Shown here piece after piece: positions 1 to 12,315 of a DNA stretch of 64,000 nucleotides. The DNA lies in NCBI GenBank assembly GCA_963585895.1, contig OY757911.1:95211148-95275147 (forward strand), read 5' to 3'. This DNA is from Sepioteuthis lessoniana (lineage: Eukaryota; Mollusca; Cephalopoda; Myopsida; Loliginidae). The notes under the pieces were generated by a model. The model did no database searches. It was not told the origin of the DNA and was given only the letters and a program-made list of their open reading frames with translations. The position numbers were made by a program, and so were the translations under genes. Every line of letters starts with the position of its first letter. Position 1 is the stretch's first letter.

Positions 1-44
<44 letters not shown>
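1..44. repeat. (TA)n microsatellite at window edge
   Basis: Uninterrupted TA dinucleotide array that probably continues to the left of the window. Confidence 0.95.
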
Positions 45-45
<1 letters not shown>

Positions 46-169
46 TGTGTTTGTTTTTTATACGAATAGTTTGTAGGTAACATTTAAAGCAAGAAAAGGC
101 TCATTTGTTTACACAGTTTAATGTTTTAAAATATAGGTCTCTAAAACTTATGATTGTTTTTAATATTAA

Positions 170-600
170 TAATTTGTTTGCACCCAGTTAAATGCTTTCA
201 GGTGTTGCTATCTAACTCAAATAATTCCATTTTCAAACATTTAAAGACTTTCCAGGATTGCTATTTAACATAACTAATTCTATTACAGATCACTCATTTG
301 TTTGCACGCAGTCAAACGCTTTCAAGTATTGCCATGTGACACCAACAATTCGATGTCAGCCATTTGTTTGGACTGTAAAATAGTTAAACGGTTCTATTTG
401 ACCCGTAGTTACAACCCTATAAAATACAATACCTGGGAGTAATTGCAATGAAGAGGTACTCCACACTCCCCAAAGTTCCAGGACTAGAGGTTCACCATCA
501 GATAATTTAGTATCATATCCGATACACTTATTTATGGGGTCTTGACCCCTTGCAGGCACGTAGTCAGTTTATTATACAGCTCCAACCGACTGGGCAAAAT
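170..600 (+). mobile_element. Dispersed repeat 'A', copy 1
   Basis: Unclassified dispersed repeat that I name A. The left part holds about three tandem subunits of roughly 62 bp (compare CACCCAGTTAAATGCTTTC near 181 with CACGCAGTCAAACGCTTTC near 305). The right part, from 'ctatttgaccc' to 'ccgactgggcaaaat', is conserved with copies at 9385-9950, 19205-19498, 26460-26690 and 33343-33718 and, on the other strand, 23085-23340. I see no long reading frame, so it looks non-autonomous. The family is not recognised. Confidence 0.7.
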
Positions 601-899
601 AATATATATATATATAAATATATTGCAACAATTTATGGGGGTCACTATCTCACTTTGTTGCTTAGTGGTAGATCAAATGCGGTATAATCTGGAGAGTACT
701 CAATATCTGTGATAGAGCTATTATGTAATAATAAATACATATATATTAAGACGGCATGAAACCTGTGATCACAGAGAAGCATCCATGTTAGTGAATATAC
801 ATAAAAACATATATATTAATGTTTTATTACATCTATATATATATATATAGCATATTTCTTGCTCCAATGAGAGAAAAAAGTAAATACTTTAAAATGAAT

Positions 900-1670
900 A
901 GGTTCACAAGTGGATTTATTTTTTACGTTATGTATTTTTCATCAACTCTTGTTTTACACGTTCTTCAGTAAGTTATAATGATTGGCGATGAATATGGTTG
1001 TGCTTCTTTTTAATTCCAGAATTTGTATCCGTATTTACTGATAGACTTAAATAGTTGGATATCTTCTTTGGGGGAGGCTTACGTGTAGGTCTGTTTGGTG
1101 AATTTTTCTGAGGTTTCTATTAGGGATTACGGTGTATATTCTAAGTACAGGAGCATAAGAGATTGATTTTATGCATTTTGTGGTAATTTTTGGACTGGAG
1201 GTATTGTTGGGGGTCTGTGGGTTTGTTATAAATATCCGGGATAATTTGGCCATTTTTGTTTTTAATGAAGTTGTCTAAAAATGGATGTTCTTTGGTGCTG
1301 TGTTCCATGGTGAATTTAATTTTGGGATGTAGGTTTTGGAGTAAGCTGTGTTAATCGTTTATTTTGCCTCATGGGAATTTCCAGAATATGGAACAATCAT
1401 CTAACCAATTTTTAATGATCTAATATATTCTGTTTTATATTGTTGCATTTTTTACCTATGATTTTGTATACATTTTCTTCTAAATGTGCTAAGGTTAGGG
1501 TTGCGTATCTTGGTGCCATTCGAGTAACCATAGCGGTTCCTTGAGTCTAAATATACTTCAAGTTATTTCGCTGGAAAGTGTTATTACTTAAGATTAGTTC
1601 TCTGATAAGTACTGTTAAATCTAGAATGTAATGTGTCTAGGTATTTTTCTATACAAAATTAGATGGCTAT
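900..1670 (-). pseudogene. Penelope-like element reverse transcriptase remnant
   Basis: Read on the minus strand with frameshifts and stops, this resembles the reverse transcriptase of a Penelope-like element (PLE). The block near 1495-1560 reads like GTAMxTRMAPxYATL..LEENVYKI, matching the family's GTAMGTRMAPSYANL..LEE motif. It is followed by a decayed segment corresponding to the catalytic region, and then (1047-1253) by a segment reading IKSISYAPVLRIYTVIPNRN, equivalent to the 'CIKSIPYTLARRICTIV' stretch after the RT core. No GIY-YIG nuclease is visible downstream, so the copy is partial. It directly adjoins an RTE LINE remnant on the same strand. It is not functional. Confidence 0.7.
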
Positions 1671-1674
1671 TGTT

Positions 1675-3450
1675 ACTTAATGCTTGATTCTAGACATGCA
1701 GCTAATATTCTGTCTAAGCAGGCGTATATGTGAGAAGTGCTAATCCATCTTTGTACTCTGCAACCATGATAGCTTCTTTGAGATATCGTCTACTTTTTGC
1801 CTTTTTTATGTGAAACCGTTTTCTTCCATTAGTATATTGAATTACGTAGAACTATTGGCAGATGATAAATAAAAACGGTATGAATATATTTCCTTACATT
1901 ACTCTAGTAACAATTTCGAAGAAGTTAGAGTCACTAGTGGATGTGTGAACTATTGCTTTTGTACTTTTGTAGAGCATCGTAATAGCAGTAATGCTTTCTT
2001 TTGGGAGACTATATATGAAACGTATTCGGAGTATCTTTTCTCTGTGTGTGGAGTAAAATGCATAGGAAAAAATATGAATAACAGTGTTGTCTTGAGATGC
2101 TTTGCATATATTCCTTCAATGATTAAAAAAATAATCAGAATCGGGGCCGCTGTGGATCGATTACTTTGAAAGCTATACTGATTTTTCCTAAGAACTTTCT
2201 TAAATTTAGTTCCGATACGATTGTACAGCAGTAAAACTATAATAGTAAACGTTATGTATCGCAATTTCAAATTGATACCGAGGTCACCTTTCTCAGAAAA
2301 GAGGAGGTTGTAGCTTTCCGAAAATTTTCTGAATTTGTTTTATTTATACACAATATTGCAAAATCGAAGATATATTTCGTCAAATTTTCTTCGATTCCAT
2401 TACTCAGGAGGTATTTCTTCAAGTCCTGCAGGTTTTCTACTTTTGATTATTTTCAAATTTGTCTCGAGTGCATTCTCTGCAAGCTTTCAAAATTTGATAT
2501 CAATTTAATTTATACAATTTTCTTCAATAGTTTTATCTGTTATTTCAGGAATGTTTGCAAGTAGAGCGTTAAAAGGTTCTTTCTATTTTTGAAGTTTTTC
2601 TTCTTGTCTGGTTGCACAAATCTTTGCTTTCCTAGGGTTATTTTTTCTTTTTATTAACCATATGTAATGATTGACATACCCAATGAAATTGTTTACCTTC
2701 AAAAGAATTTCCGATTTTATTGATTTGACCTTGAATATATTTTAACTTCTCCAGTAATTTTTCGCTGCATTTTATTACGTTTCAGCACACTGGCATGCGT
2801 TGATGCTTTTCCACGTTTTATTTTCTTCCTTAAATGCTTTTGACTCCCAGGGAACTCTACATTTGGCGCTATGTTCAGTGGTATAAACTAAGCTGATGCT
2901 TTTAAGTGGTAAGTTATAAGTCATTTCTTATATTCATCAAAAGGAATGTCATTTATATATCTCCGGAAGAGCTTCAAACATGTTTGTTTACAATAACTGT
3001 ATAAGGATTTATTATATCACGATTTGCAAGTGAGGAAAAGTTATATCGTAATGATCTTCCTCTTTGTTTCATACTTCAGTCTAGATTCAGTCGAATTTTT
3101 GCTGACATGGTTCTATGATCTGTAGATACTCCTTCAAAAGAAAAGTATGTCTCATCTCAAAGTGTTCCGTATCCACTTCTTTTTTTAATAAATATATCAT
3201 CTATTTATGGTATAGAGTTACTTGCGTAATTGTAAATCGATATATTCCTCTTTCCTTATTGAAATTTAGCATTTAAATCTATTATCCAGAAAAAAATACA
3301 CCTATGTATTTACCATTTCTGTTTGCCAAGTTGTGTAAACAGATCTCATTATTTTAGCTTTTGCCTATTGCAGCCAACACGTTATCACTGATTATCAAAA
3401 CGTTGTGTTCTTGTAATGTGTCAGAAAAGAGCGACAATGACAAAGTTCAT
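1675..3450 (-). pseudogene. Decayed RTE-type LINE ORF2 (endonuclease to reverse transcriptase)
   Basis: Minus-strand remnant of an RTE-like non-LTR retrotransposon, collinear with the family but full of stops and frameshifts. In coding order I can read an endonuclease end (HNVLIISDNVLAAIGK near 3370; GVSTDHRTMSAKIRLNL near 3110), the linker (FNALLANIPEITDKTIEE near 2560), RT block 1 (KSRKPAGLEEIPPE near 2420), RT block 2 (YNRIGTKFKKVLRKNQYSF..NRST, 1950-2270) and the catalytic block, where the usual YADD-LALLANTPAQAE reads YKDG-LALLTYTPA. The C-terminal part is lost where the Penelope remnant starts. Normal ORF2 length is about 900-1000 residues, so roughly half is recognisable. Confidence 0.75.
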
Positions 3451-5400
3451 CAACGGAGATACCGATACAAATGCCCATTCATTACCGGATTCAGTGTATT
3501 TTAGTTCAAGTTTGCAATGATAATACTTATCATTTTGTACATATATTATGTCTATATTCTTATCATTTGCTGACGTTTTTAGGTCGGGTAACTGAGTTAT
3601 TTTTAATAAAACTTGACTCGTTACATGTTGCGATAATTAAAGTAATATTACCACTTAGTAATTTTAGTTTGTGCTCGGTAGCTGATATTTTGGATACTGT
3701 TGACATAATTTCTAACTCAGCATAACGCAACCTTCCTTGATCAGCAGAATGAGCGATGCTGTTTGGAAATTTAGTCAGCGAATATGCTTTTTCATGAACA
3801 GACCTCATTTTATTGATAAGAAGTATTAATCTCGTGACTATTGAGCAACGATATTTACTACTACACATCAGGTGAAACGTCCCGTTGAGTCGCTTTTGGG
3901 TTAATCCACGTTGCTTCATACTATCATACCATGATTTTCAATGCTATACAATTGTATTACTCGTAAAACACTCCTTCGTCAGAATTTCTTAAAGAGTGAA
4001 AAGCTTGGGAAAGATTACTGAATGCTTATGGCAGCTGTATGTTTGACTGGTGTGGATATTGATCTGTTCATTTTGACGGTAGTTTATTGACACAGAGTTA
4101 TAAACTTCCTTCCGATTTTACTGGAAGGTTTTGCACTTTGATTCGTCAATCCAAAGGATTTTATTCAACTGCTTTATTGCTCAGTTTTTATGCCTCTGGA
4201 AATATTGGAACCTTTTCACATTTTTTTTTGCTTGGTCAACTGTGCTTTCTATACACCAATTCTGCCATATAGGCTAGATTCACAGTCTTCTCCTCACAGT
4301 GGATATTGATATATTTTTCCTGACTTGGGTTCAGTTATTTCGTAATGTTTGTTGCAGTCAGCCTTCTGCCACGCAAGATGGTGATGAAAATATCCTCTGT
4401 ATGGGTAAAACTTAAAACATCTAGGAAGCATTAATTCAACACAAAATAATATAATGTGTGTTCAAGTGTTGCTTAAATGTAGCTTTTCGAAAACGTTTTA
4501 TTCTTGCTCAGTACTATAGGAGAAAATGCTATCAAATCAATTTTTCAAAAGATATATGGATTTACTTAGGTCAAAGTAATTGAGGAAGACTTGTATTTAG
4601 CATAATAAATAAGAAAAAATTGAATACTTAATTTATTTCATTAAAAATGACTATGGGTGGTGAAATATAATGCTTAAAGGCAGGATGCTGGTGCCTGATG
4701 TGTTCTTGACCCTGTATGTGTATGGTCAAGTTACTTGCAACATTCCACTTTAGCCCTTACTTGTCTAGAAAGGCGGTAGGAGAGGCCAATTCCGAGCAAT
4801 AAACTCGTCACGTCAAGCCCTAACCCCATATATATTTAATCCAACCATATTCTTTAATTTGAACTTATAGCAAACTCCTAAGCTTTTTATCATGTAGGTT
4901 CTAAAGGACAGTGCCTGAGGTTCATTTGTATTGAGAAAATAGGACAATAACCGCTGTTGATTTTCCTGGCAATGAGTATCGTCTACTGAAATTTGAAATA
5001 GACAGGTGCTCGAAAACTTACGACCAGCTCCAGTATAGCCGACTATACTAAGGCGAATGGGGTAATTTCCCAGCACATATTGTAAATTTCTGTTGTTGAT
5101 GGAGCACAGGGTCAGAAAAAAATAAAAAAAACTACTATGATTTTTTCAAATAAAAAAGGAAACGAAATTTTCAAGAGTCTGATTAAGAGAATGAGATTGC
5201 AAAATTCATTGTACGTGAATATATGGAAAAGACCTGCCAAGCCGAATGATCTCCAATCCTATTTAAGTAATTCAAACAGATCAATTGATATAACTCTATG
5301 AGATCCCTCATGCTACATGGACTATAAATATAAAGTCTATATCGATACTTGTGTCAGCTAACACTTCACTATCGTACAGTATTAGTCTCAAAGTAATCAT
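3451..5400. other. Unassigned AT-rich sequence
   Basis: No gene recognised. A minus-strand open stretch of 118 codons (3563-3919) lies just upstream of the RTE remnant and could be a decayed N-terminal endonuclease part, but I cannot match it motif by motif. 4670-4850 is less AT-rich and may be another dispersed repeat without a partner in this window. Confidence 0.4.
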
Positions 5401-5407
5401 AATAGCG

Positions 5408-5470
5408 TGACGGTAGTACGATCTCGCTTACAACGATTTTGCAGTTCAGCGTCTCAAACACTACACATCT
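5408..5470 (-). mobile_element. tRNA-derived SINE family 2 fragment
   Basis: About 60 bp similar to the tRNA-like head of the SINEs at 32170-32412 and 32847-33095 (gtagtacgatctcgcttac...). Only the head survives. Confidence 0.45.
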
Positions 5471-6063
5471 TGGTATACCCCGTAAAATAAGAAAAGTTAA
5501 ACAAAAATATAGCCGTAATATATAACTAATTTCAGACTGTTCATGTTAGTGCTATTTAATAAATTGTTAAGGTAGCCTAAAACCAAAACAGCCAAAGCCT
5601 AACCCGTTAACCAAAACGCTTCTCGTTCCCTAAGAATACCTGTCAGAAAAAATGTCCAAACATGGGTTACCCTTTTTATGTGGACTAAGAGGAAATTACT
5701 AAACTATTGATGTCATTTCATAACGATATTAAAAATATACATATTATGAATTGTAATAATAAAGATATGTTTTATAGATTTAATTTGTTAATAATTCATT
5801 TATGATTAATAAGATTTATTACGATATCTCATCCGTTAGGAAAATGTAAAAGCAGAGAAACTATCAAAAGTTTGTGCAACGAGTCAAACCGTTGGGTAAT
5901 ATTCAGGTGAAACGTTTGCTAATTATAATTAAAGAGCTAGTGACAGAAGAGTCCCGATGACATGGAAAACTAAGTGAGTATAGGAGCCAAAAAGATAAAG
6001 GCATTAATTGTTTAATATTATCCGTGGGATAATATTAAACTATTCTAACGATTTTCTAAGATT

Positions 6064-6310
6064 CTGGTTTGGTTTGGGTTTGTTTCCTTGTTTAACTACA
6101 TAGGTTTTTTGATGGTCTGGTATATCTAATGTCATAGCAATGTTTATAGAAGAACTGCAATAATAATATTTAACCTACAAATGGGGGAATAACGGTGTTC
6201 ATGCCTTTTGCTAATGTATTTCAGTGAAAATGAACGTAACAGTGCAGCTGTAGTGCGAAATCTCTTACTTTGACGCGGCAGGCTAACACTTTGTTCATTA
6301 TTCATCTGGG
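6064..6310 (-). mobile_element. tRNA-derived SINE family 2, old copy
   Basis: Diverged minus-strand copy of SINE family 2. The 3' tail is at the left (tggtttgggtttgtttcc ... ggtatatctaatgtcatagc). The body (gaagaactgcaataataata...tttaacc; ttcatgcctttt) and the tRNA-like head at the right align throughout with 32170-32412. It carries many substitutions and is probably older than the copy with preserved target-site duplications. Confidence 0.55.
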
Positions 6311-7955
6311 ACACTCAATTCTTAAGGTTAATTATTTCATGTGCAAAAATCAATAAATACAAATAAAAATAGTGATGGGGTAAAATTGTAATAAGCTGGT
6401 AACTGCAAACATTTTTATTGATGCCAATCGTTTTACTTTGGATTTGATTTCTTTTTTTTTTTTTTTCGTTTGTTAATTGTTTATAGCATATCAATCCTAG
6501 TGGGTTATCTAATGCAAATTTTATTTTTTAATAGATACATGGTTTGTAAGCGAATAGTTTGTGAGTAATTTTTTTTTTTGTCTTCAAACTAATTATTGGA
6601 GTCCGAGACAAAAGTTCGTGGAGTTTTGCTTCAATGTTATATGTTTTGTAAGTAGTCTAGTTTGGAAGATGTACATTATATTTATGAATACACCTGCTTG
6701 ATGGAGGGTTTTAATTACAATGTCGTTTACCTGATTCATAATTTCAATTCTATAGCATCTATTAGGGTTTTGTTTGAAGCATAGTAGTAACATTGTTTTG
6801 ATGTATTTGTATGGTATTGTTTTATATATTCTTTTTTTGTGTGGTTTTATTCTTGATATTATTAACGAGTGATAAGAGGGGGTCAGGAAAATTTTATTGG
6901 AATAAGATGAGTTTGATATTGCAAGTCCTTTTCAGAGAACGTTTAACATCTCATCTTTAGTGAAAATATTATATGGTATCTGAAAGAAAGCCTACAGATT
7001 TGAGTCAAGGAATTCTTTTTAACACTTTGAATTTATTGGAATCGCTATCAAGTGAAAGACACAATGTCTGGAGGAAATAAAACGAGTATAGAAAAAAAAA
7101 GCAGCACCAAATTTGGAGTAATGGTTTGCAAGCCAGTTTAGCAGACATTTTTAAATGAATTCGATTCTGAAGTCTTGCCCTATCTTTTATTCTTTATCCA
7201 CAACAAATCTCAGCTTAGTAAATATCGATAGAAAATAAACCGCATGTTTAAGAAGTAAGCGTCCAAATACCATATCAAATGTTACATTGCATTTTTTTAA
7301 AGTGAGAATGTATGTAGCATGGAGCAAAATAATCTGCCCTCATCGTTGTCCAGAAAAAAAGTCTTCATGTTTTACAAGAACGAATTCAAAGAAATTCATT
7401 GCTCATATAACACTACATATTAAGGAATGTTTCAGTTTGAGCCAGCTGAATAAATCCTCAATAGTTCCTATTAAGTACTACTGGACACGAGTTCTTTTCC
7501 CAATTCGATTCTATTTACAATGTAATAAGGAAGGTTTTATAAGACCTAGTTGTTTTTAATTTATTTTTCTTCTTTTGAGATACGTCATGAACGATATCTT
7601 CTACGACACTGACTGTTTCGTCATGAAATACTGATATTTTTCATATAGTTTTGCATGAATCAAAAAGATAGATGCAAATCTTCAAGTGGTGGCTTGACAT
7701 TTCATTTCGCACATTCTTAGATATTTACGATCCGCTGGTGTTATCCAAAGGACTCTAAACGATTGAATGATAGACAATAAAGAGCTGAGTAAATTCCACA
7801 GACACGCTTAACATTAGGCCAGAAGTGTGCCATAAGTGGCAATGGGAAAATTTACATGAACTTAAAAAGAAAAAAAAAAGAAATAAAAGGGAAAGGTTAT
7901 AAAAACAGTTACAGGTCATTATATCTCTCAGACTGTAACCCTCATAGCAAGCGTG
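6311..7955. other. Unassigned AT-rich sequence
   Basis: Nothing convincing on either strand. A 66-codon minus-strand open stretch at 6593-6793 faintly recalls the region before the GIY-YIG domain of some Penelope-like elements, but no catalytic motif follows, so I do not call it. Confidence 0.4.
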
Positions 7956-7956
7956 A

Positions 7957-8008
<52 letters not shown>
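7957..8008. repeat. (TA)n microsatellite
   Basis: About 26 TA units directly abutting the 3' end of the RTE LINE remnant that starts at 8010 on the minus strand. Confidence 0.95.
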
Positions 8009-8011
<3 letters not shown>

Positions 8012-9384
8012 CATGTCACGCTGCTGGTGCGAATTTCTCTGACTCCCTGTCATTATTCGTCTCTAACTCCCATCGCTTCTAGCAGGTCGTCAAGACAACA
8101 CCCTATATCCGTACAGAGCTGTTATTAAGTTCTTGTTGATCGGTCAACACTTGCATGTCTGAGTGAAAAGGTCCATACGAGAAAGTTGCCAAGGGGTTTG
8201 TCCTTACTTTACCATCAGTGTCTTGCATGTCTTGTTTGTCTTATTTTGATGGTTTTAGAAATTGGAGGTGCGTAGCTGTTTCGTGGGAATTTGCTTCCAG
8301 GATTTATTCAAATTGACTCTTAGCATTCTTGTGCCATTCCCCTCGAGCTTTTTCACTATACGCATAGCTAGCGTTCATTTTGTGCATGAATATATAAGAA
8401 TTGATACAACTGCTGTTTGGATGAAATTGCGTTTTGGTCTGACATTTATATAATCGATAACATTTCGCTTATTGATGTCATTTTCAGTAAATGAAACGCA
8501 GCTTCCGAGGTACGTGAACGTGTCCACTAATTTCAAAGATCCACCATTTAGTGTGGGAATCTTTTTGTTTTGTTTTTTATCAAAACACACGTTGTCCATT
8601 TTGTATGCATTTACATGGAGGCCAATGTCATCTGGTGGCGGCTCCAGACTATCCAATTGAAATTCGACCCGAGCAAACCTATTTGCTAGAAGCACAGTGT
8701 CATCTACGTAGCCTTCGTCGGTAATAATTTGTGCAGGGTAACGTCTGCATCTTGCTTTTTTTTTTTAGTTTACAGCCATTTTCTTTCATTAGATATATCG
8801 ACGTTCGAAGTAGGTTTTCAAGGATAATTATGAACAAATATGGAGCAAATGTTTGACCTTGCAGAACATCAACAATGTCAAAGAAGTCTGTGTCTCCATC
8901 CGGTGAGCTAACGTTTTTTTTCGAGACTTTCGAGAGCATCATTATGGCTGATACAGTTTGGGGAGACCATACGCTAACAGTATTTGCTACATCTTTCCTC
9001 TGTGGCTAGAGTAAAGTGCCTTGGAGAAATCTACAAGTAAGTGTCGCCTCGAGGTTTTTTGCACGAACTCTTTTTAAGATTCGATGGATTGACAGAATCT
9101 GTGATGTTGTGGATCAGTTTCTCTGAAAACAATTTTTTTTCTTCCAAAGAATTTTCTCAATTTCAGGTTCGATGCGGTTGAGTAGCAAAGTTTTACAAAT
9201 CTTAGCGGTCATGGAGGTAAGGATTATGCCACCAAAGTTCCTGGCAAATTTGAACGCATCTTTCTAGAGGATAGGTAGGATGCAGCCTTTTTTCATCTCT
9301 CTTTTGTGTTCTGGTCGTATACGGCGTCGCAGTATCAGAGCAGTTAGTCTTCGAATGTCCTTGTCTTTCATACTTCGAGTTGGT

Positions 9385-9950
9385 TGTATTGGTTTTATGT
9401 CATATCAACCCTTCTATAGTTATGCCAAACCCATTTTTATACAGATAATCAGTTCTATTTCAAACAATTCAGTTTAGAATGAGTACAGTTTAATTGTACC
9501 AAACAGTTCTATTTCAATCGTTTAATTTTAGTCAAACAGAACTAATTTGAACAATTCAATTTAGTATAAGCATAGATTTTATTTACACACAGTCAAATGT
9601 CAATATTTCAAACAATTGACTTTAGTACAGGTAAAGGTTTTGTCCATACAAAGTTTAATATCAAAGTAGTTCTATATCAGGCCATTCAGTTTATCATAAA
9701 TACGGAGTTTAGTTATATTTGACCCATAGATAGGACTATATCAGGTGCTACAACTCGGGGCCGGAGTGGACCTGGGAGCAACATCAATGGAGGGGTGCTT
9801 CACATTCTCCAAAGCTCCAGGATCATGGGGACCACACTATTAGATTGTTTAGTGTCATATCCAGGACACTTGTTGTGGGGGAAGGGCCTTGCCCCTGTGC
9901 AGTGATGGAGTCAGTGTATTCTAAAGCCGACTGGGCAATTCATACTTCTG
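9385..9950 (+). mobile_element. Dispersed repeat 'A', copy 2, inserted in an RTE LINE
   Basis: Longest copy of A. It begins with a head (tattggttttatgtcatatcaac) resembling the reverse complement of the SINE family 2 tail. Several roughly 60-bp subunits follow (cagttctatttcaaacaatt...), then the conserved right part ending 'aaagccgactgggcaattc'. RTE coding sequence resumes on both sides, so A inserted after the LINE. Confidence 0.75.
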
Positions 9951-10290
9951 GTGGTATATCCTCAAGTCTGACAGTTTTCATGTTTCTAATTTCTCATAGT
10001 ACTACGTCGAGTTATTTTTTTAGTAAAGTAATCTTGTTTAATACTAGTCGGTTATTAATAATTTTCGTGATTTAGTTATCTGTAACTTTAGGAAATTTTC
10101 CAAAAAGATACGAGAAACGTTCTTTTCACACATGTATTTGTTTTTCTTGGCTGGCAGCTTTAAGTTTAGCTCCTTGGGTTCTCTCCCTTTTCCCACTTCA
10201 TTTACTGTCACGTTGTCTCGTTTTTTCCAAACTGCTAATGTCTCTAATGGAAATCTATGCTTGGTTCTTAGTTTAGTTAATATGTATTCT

Positions 10291-10320
10291 TCTACTGCTG
10301 CTGCTGCTGCTGCTGCTTCT
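10291..10320. repeat. (CTG)n trinucleotide run inside RTE LINE
   Basis: A run of about seven CTG units, read as (GCA)n and so polyalanine in the LINE sense frame (EAAAAAAAVE). The usual element has only a few alanines at this place. Confidence 0.8.
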
Positions 10321-10623
10321 GTGAGGGCATTGACGAAGTTTTCATATTCATCATTCGGAAAAAGTGCTTCGGAAGATTACCATTAATCGATAACACGTAT
10401 GCATGAAATTAGTAATTACTTATTAGGAATTACTCATTCCAAAGTTGTGAGGGCTGCTCCATTTGGGTGATCGTTAGAGGGATTTAGACATCAGGAGGTG
10501 CAGCAGTTCGAGGAGGCGGTATTAATTATTGACATCCAAATTAGGATAAAATTGATGTCACTAATTTCGCCACAACATCACTCAGATAAGAGACATACAT
10601 AAATGTTATGAGTCTTATTCCTC

Positions 10624-10625
<2 letters not shown>

Positions 10626-10686
<61 letters not shown>

Positions 10687-10695
10687 AGAGAGAGA
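10626..10695. repeat. (GA)n microsatellite
   Basis: About 33 GA units with a few GG interruptions. Confidence 0.95.
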
Positions 10696-10699
10696 AAAA

Positions 10700-11780
10700 A
10701 ACGTGTGTCGGCTTGAAGTTTCCACGAATATTTTGTCTTTGTATCATACTGCCTTGAGTATATCAAGCAAAGGAAACCTAACATGATACCTCTCTGGTGA
10801 AGCAATAGTAAAGATTGAGAAAAGCAAACATAACTGCCATTTAAGATTGCCTTTCGACAAATTACAGAAAGCAAGAAAAGAAAAGCCCACAACTAATAGA
10901 AAGCATTGACTGTTAGTTGATTCGTGAATTGGATCTCTGACAAAAACTTCCCAACTCTGAGATGGGTAAATACATGAACCATTTTTAAAGACATTTTTAC
11001 TAAATATTATTTCTGCAAGCCGTGTTTTGTTCGTTGCTTCTTCCCATCGCACTTTTTTTCATTTTTTTTTTTTTTGCTTTCTTAATTATGATGTTTCAAC
11101 AATTTACTAACCGACCCGTGATTCAGATTAGCGAGGAATCAGTTGTATGGATAAAAAATACGTCTGCAGATGGCGGTTTAGCCGTTTCATTTAAAGACTT
11201 AAACGAGTAGCAGAACGGTCAGTGGATTGGAAGCACAATTACCCCTGTGTTTGGTGAGATCGCTTGTACTGCTACAGAAATGCAATGACAAAAAATATGG
11301 CATTAACAAAAACTTTTTGTACGAAAAGTATAAACACTAGCTCCTTGATCCTTTTCTCAAATGGACACTGACTTCTCTAGATAAGGTCTAGATTTCTTAA
11401 TATCATACGATTTCGTCCAAAAGATAACATAATACGTCACTGATGTGTGGACTTTCTAGACACGATTTTATAGACCAGCACATAAACCCCTACGCTTAGG
11501 AGAGTCAAGCGGAATGGAATTATGATCTAGGTAATGAATAGTATTTGTATTTTGTTTCTATAAAAAAAAAATTGAATTCAATAATTCATAGATTTAACAA
11601 AGTTTCAAAATCATCATTCTTATATTGAAAGCGTCATGACAGCATAAATTTATCTGACTTTTTCCATCATTCATCGCTATCGTACCTCAGTCTCCGTAAG
11701 TCCTCTAAATGTCTAGTCTCCACATAGATGTTGCATATTAAACTTTGACAAAGCTGTCAGTCAGTTATTTCTCTACACAG
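10700..11780. other. Unassigned sequence
   Basis: No gene, SINE or LINE motif recognised. The short open stretches on both strands lack codon structure or similarity I can name. Confidence 0.4.
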
Positions 11781-11789
11781 GATGCACCA

Positions 11790-12200
11790 GTCTAAACAAG
11801 CGGAAGGAGACCGTGGGCTGACAGCCAGAAGAACGAACCAGAAAAACGCATCGGCGTTATGAAATTATATATACCCAGGTACCCACAAAGTTACAGTGGG
11901 TCCTGAATACACGGTCGGCAGTTCAGAACGTCCCAGAAAATGGCCGGCTAGTGTTCAGAGGGGGCATTTACTCCCTCAGCCTAGAAATCGAAGAAGTTCA
12001 AAGGGGTGCCGGGAATATAATAGCAACAAAATTGGTTAAGTAAAGGTCAATATAGCAGTTCTCCGCCCGTGTCTGCCGCCCGTCTTCGTCACTCTGTTTC
12101 TCCACATTTACAGTCAACTTCTGTCCCTTTTCAAGAAATAAAGACAAAGTTATATTTTTATAACGATTTGTTATGGTCCTTCATCATGGCTATATAACAC
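11790..12200 (+). other. LTR-like, less AT-rich segment (tentative)
   Basis: About 400 bp that is less AT-rich than its surroundings. It has a TATA-like stretch (gttatgaaattatatatacc) near its left end, an AATAAA signal (caagaaataaagac) near its right end, and inverted short ends (cgttat near 11856, ataacg near 12160). This arrangement resembles a solo LTR. I see no clear target-site duplication and no second copy, so the call is weak. Confidence 0.3.
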
Positions 12201-12315
12201 ATAGCTGCTGAATCTGAGTTTTTGCTGGTTAACCAACAGTGGTGTGTCTTTGTTTGGAAGTCCACGGGAGAACATCTCGTATGAGTCTGTACTGTTCTAG
12301 TAGTGTTCAGCATAT

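Larger units (their letters stand above)
8010..10400 (-). pseudogene. RTE-type LINE ORF2 remnant, interrupted by element A
   Basis: Minus-strand RTE-like LINE. In coding order: a linker ending (PNDEYENFVNALTEA...LRTKHRF near 10350-10200), then an insertion of repeat A (9385-9950), then RT motifs LLLNRIEPEIEKIL (near 9170), RVRAKNLEATL (9060) and SPDGDTDFFDI..LQG..FAPYLFII (8900-8800). The catalytic YADD is YVDD, one frame away. Then come LLANRFARVEFQLDSLEP and LKLVDTFTYLGSCVSFTEND (8375-8695) and a decayed C-terminus that ends at the (TA)n array. Several frameshifts and stops make it non-functional. Its order matches the other RTE copies in this window. Confidence 0.8.

Noticed and set aside
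6593..6793. 66-codon minus-strand frame resembling the region before a Penelope GIY-YIG domain
   Set aside because: Similarity is faint, and no cysteine cluster or GIY-YIG motif follows.
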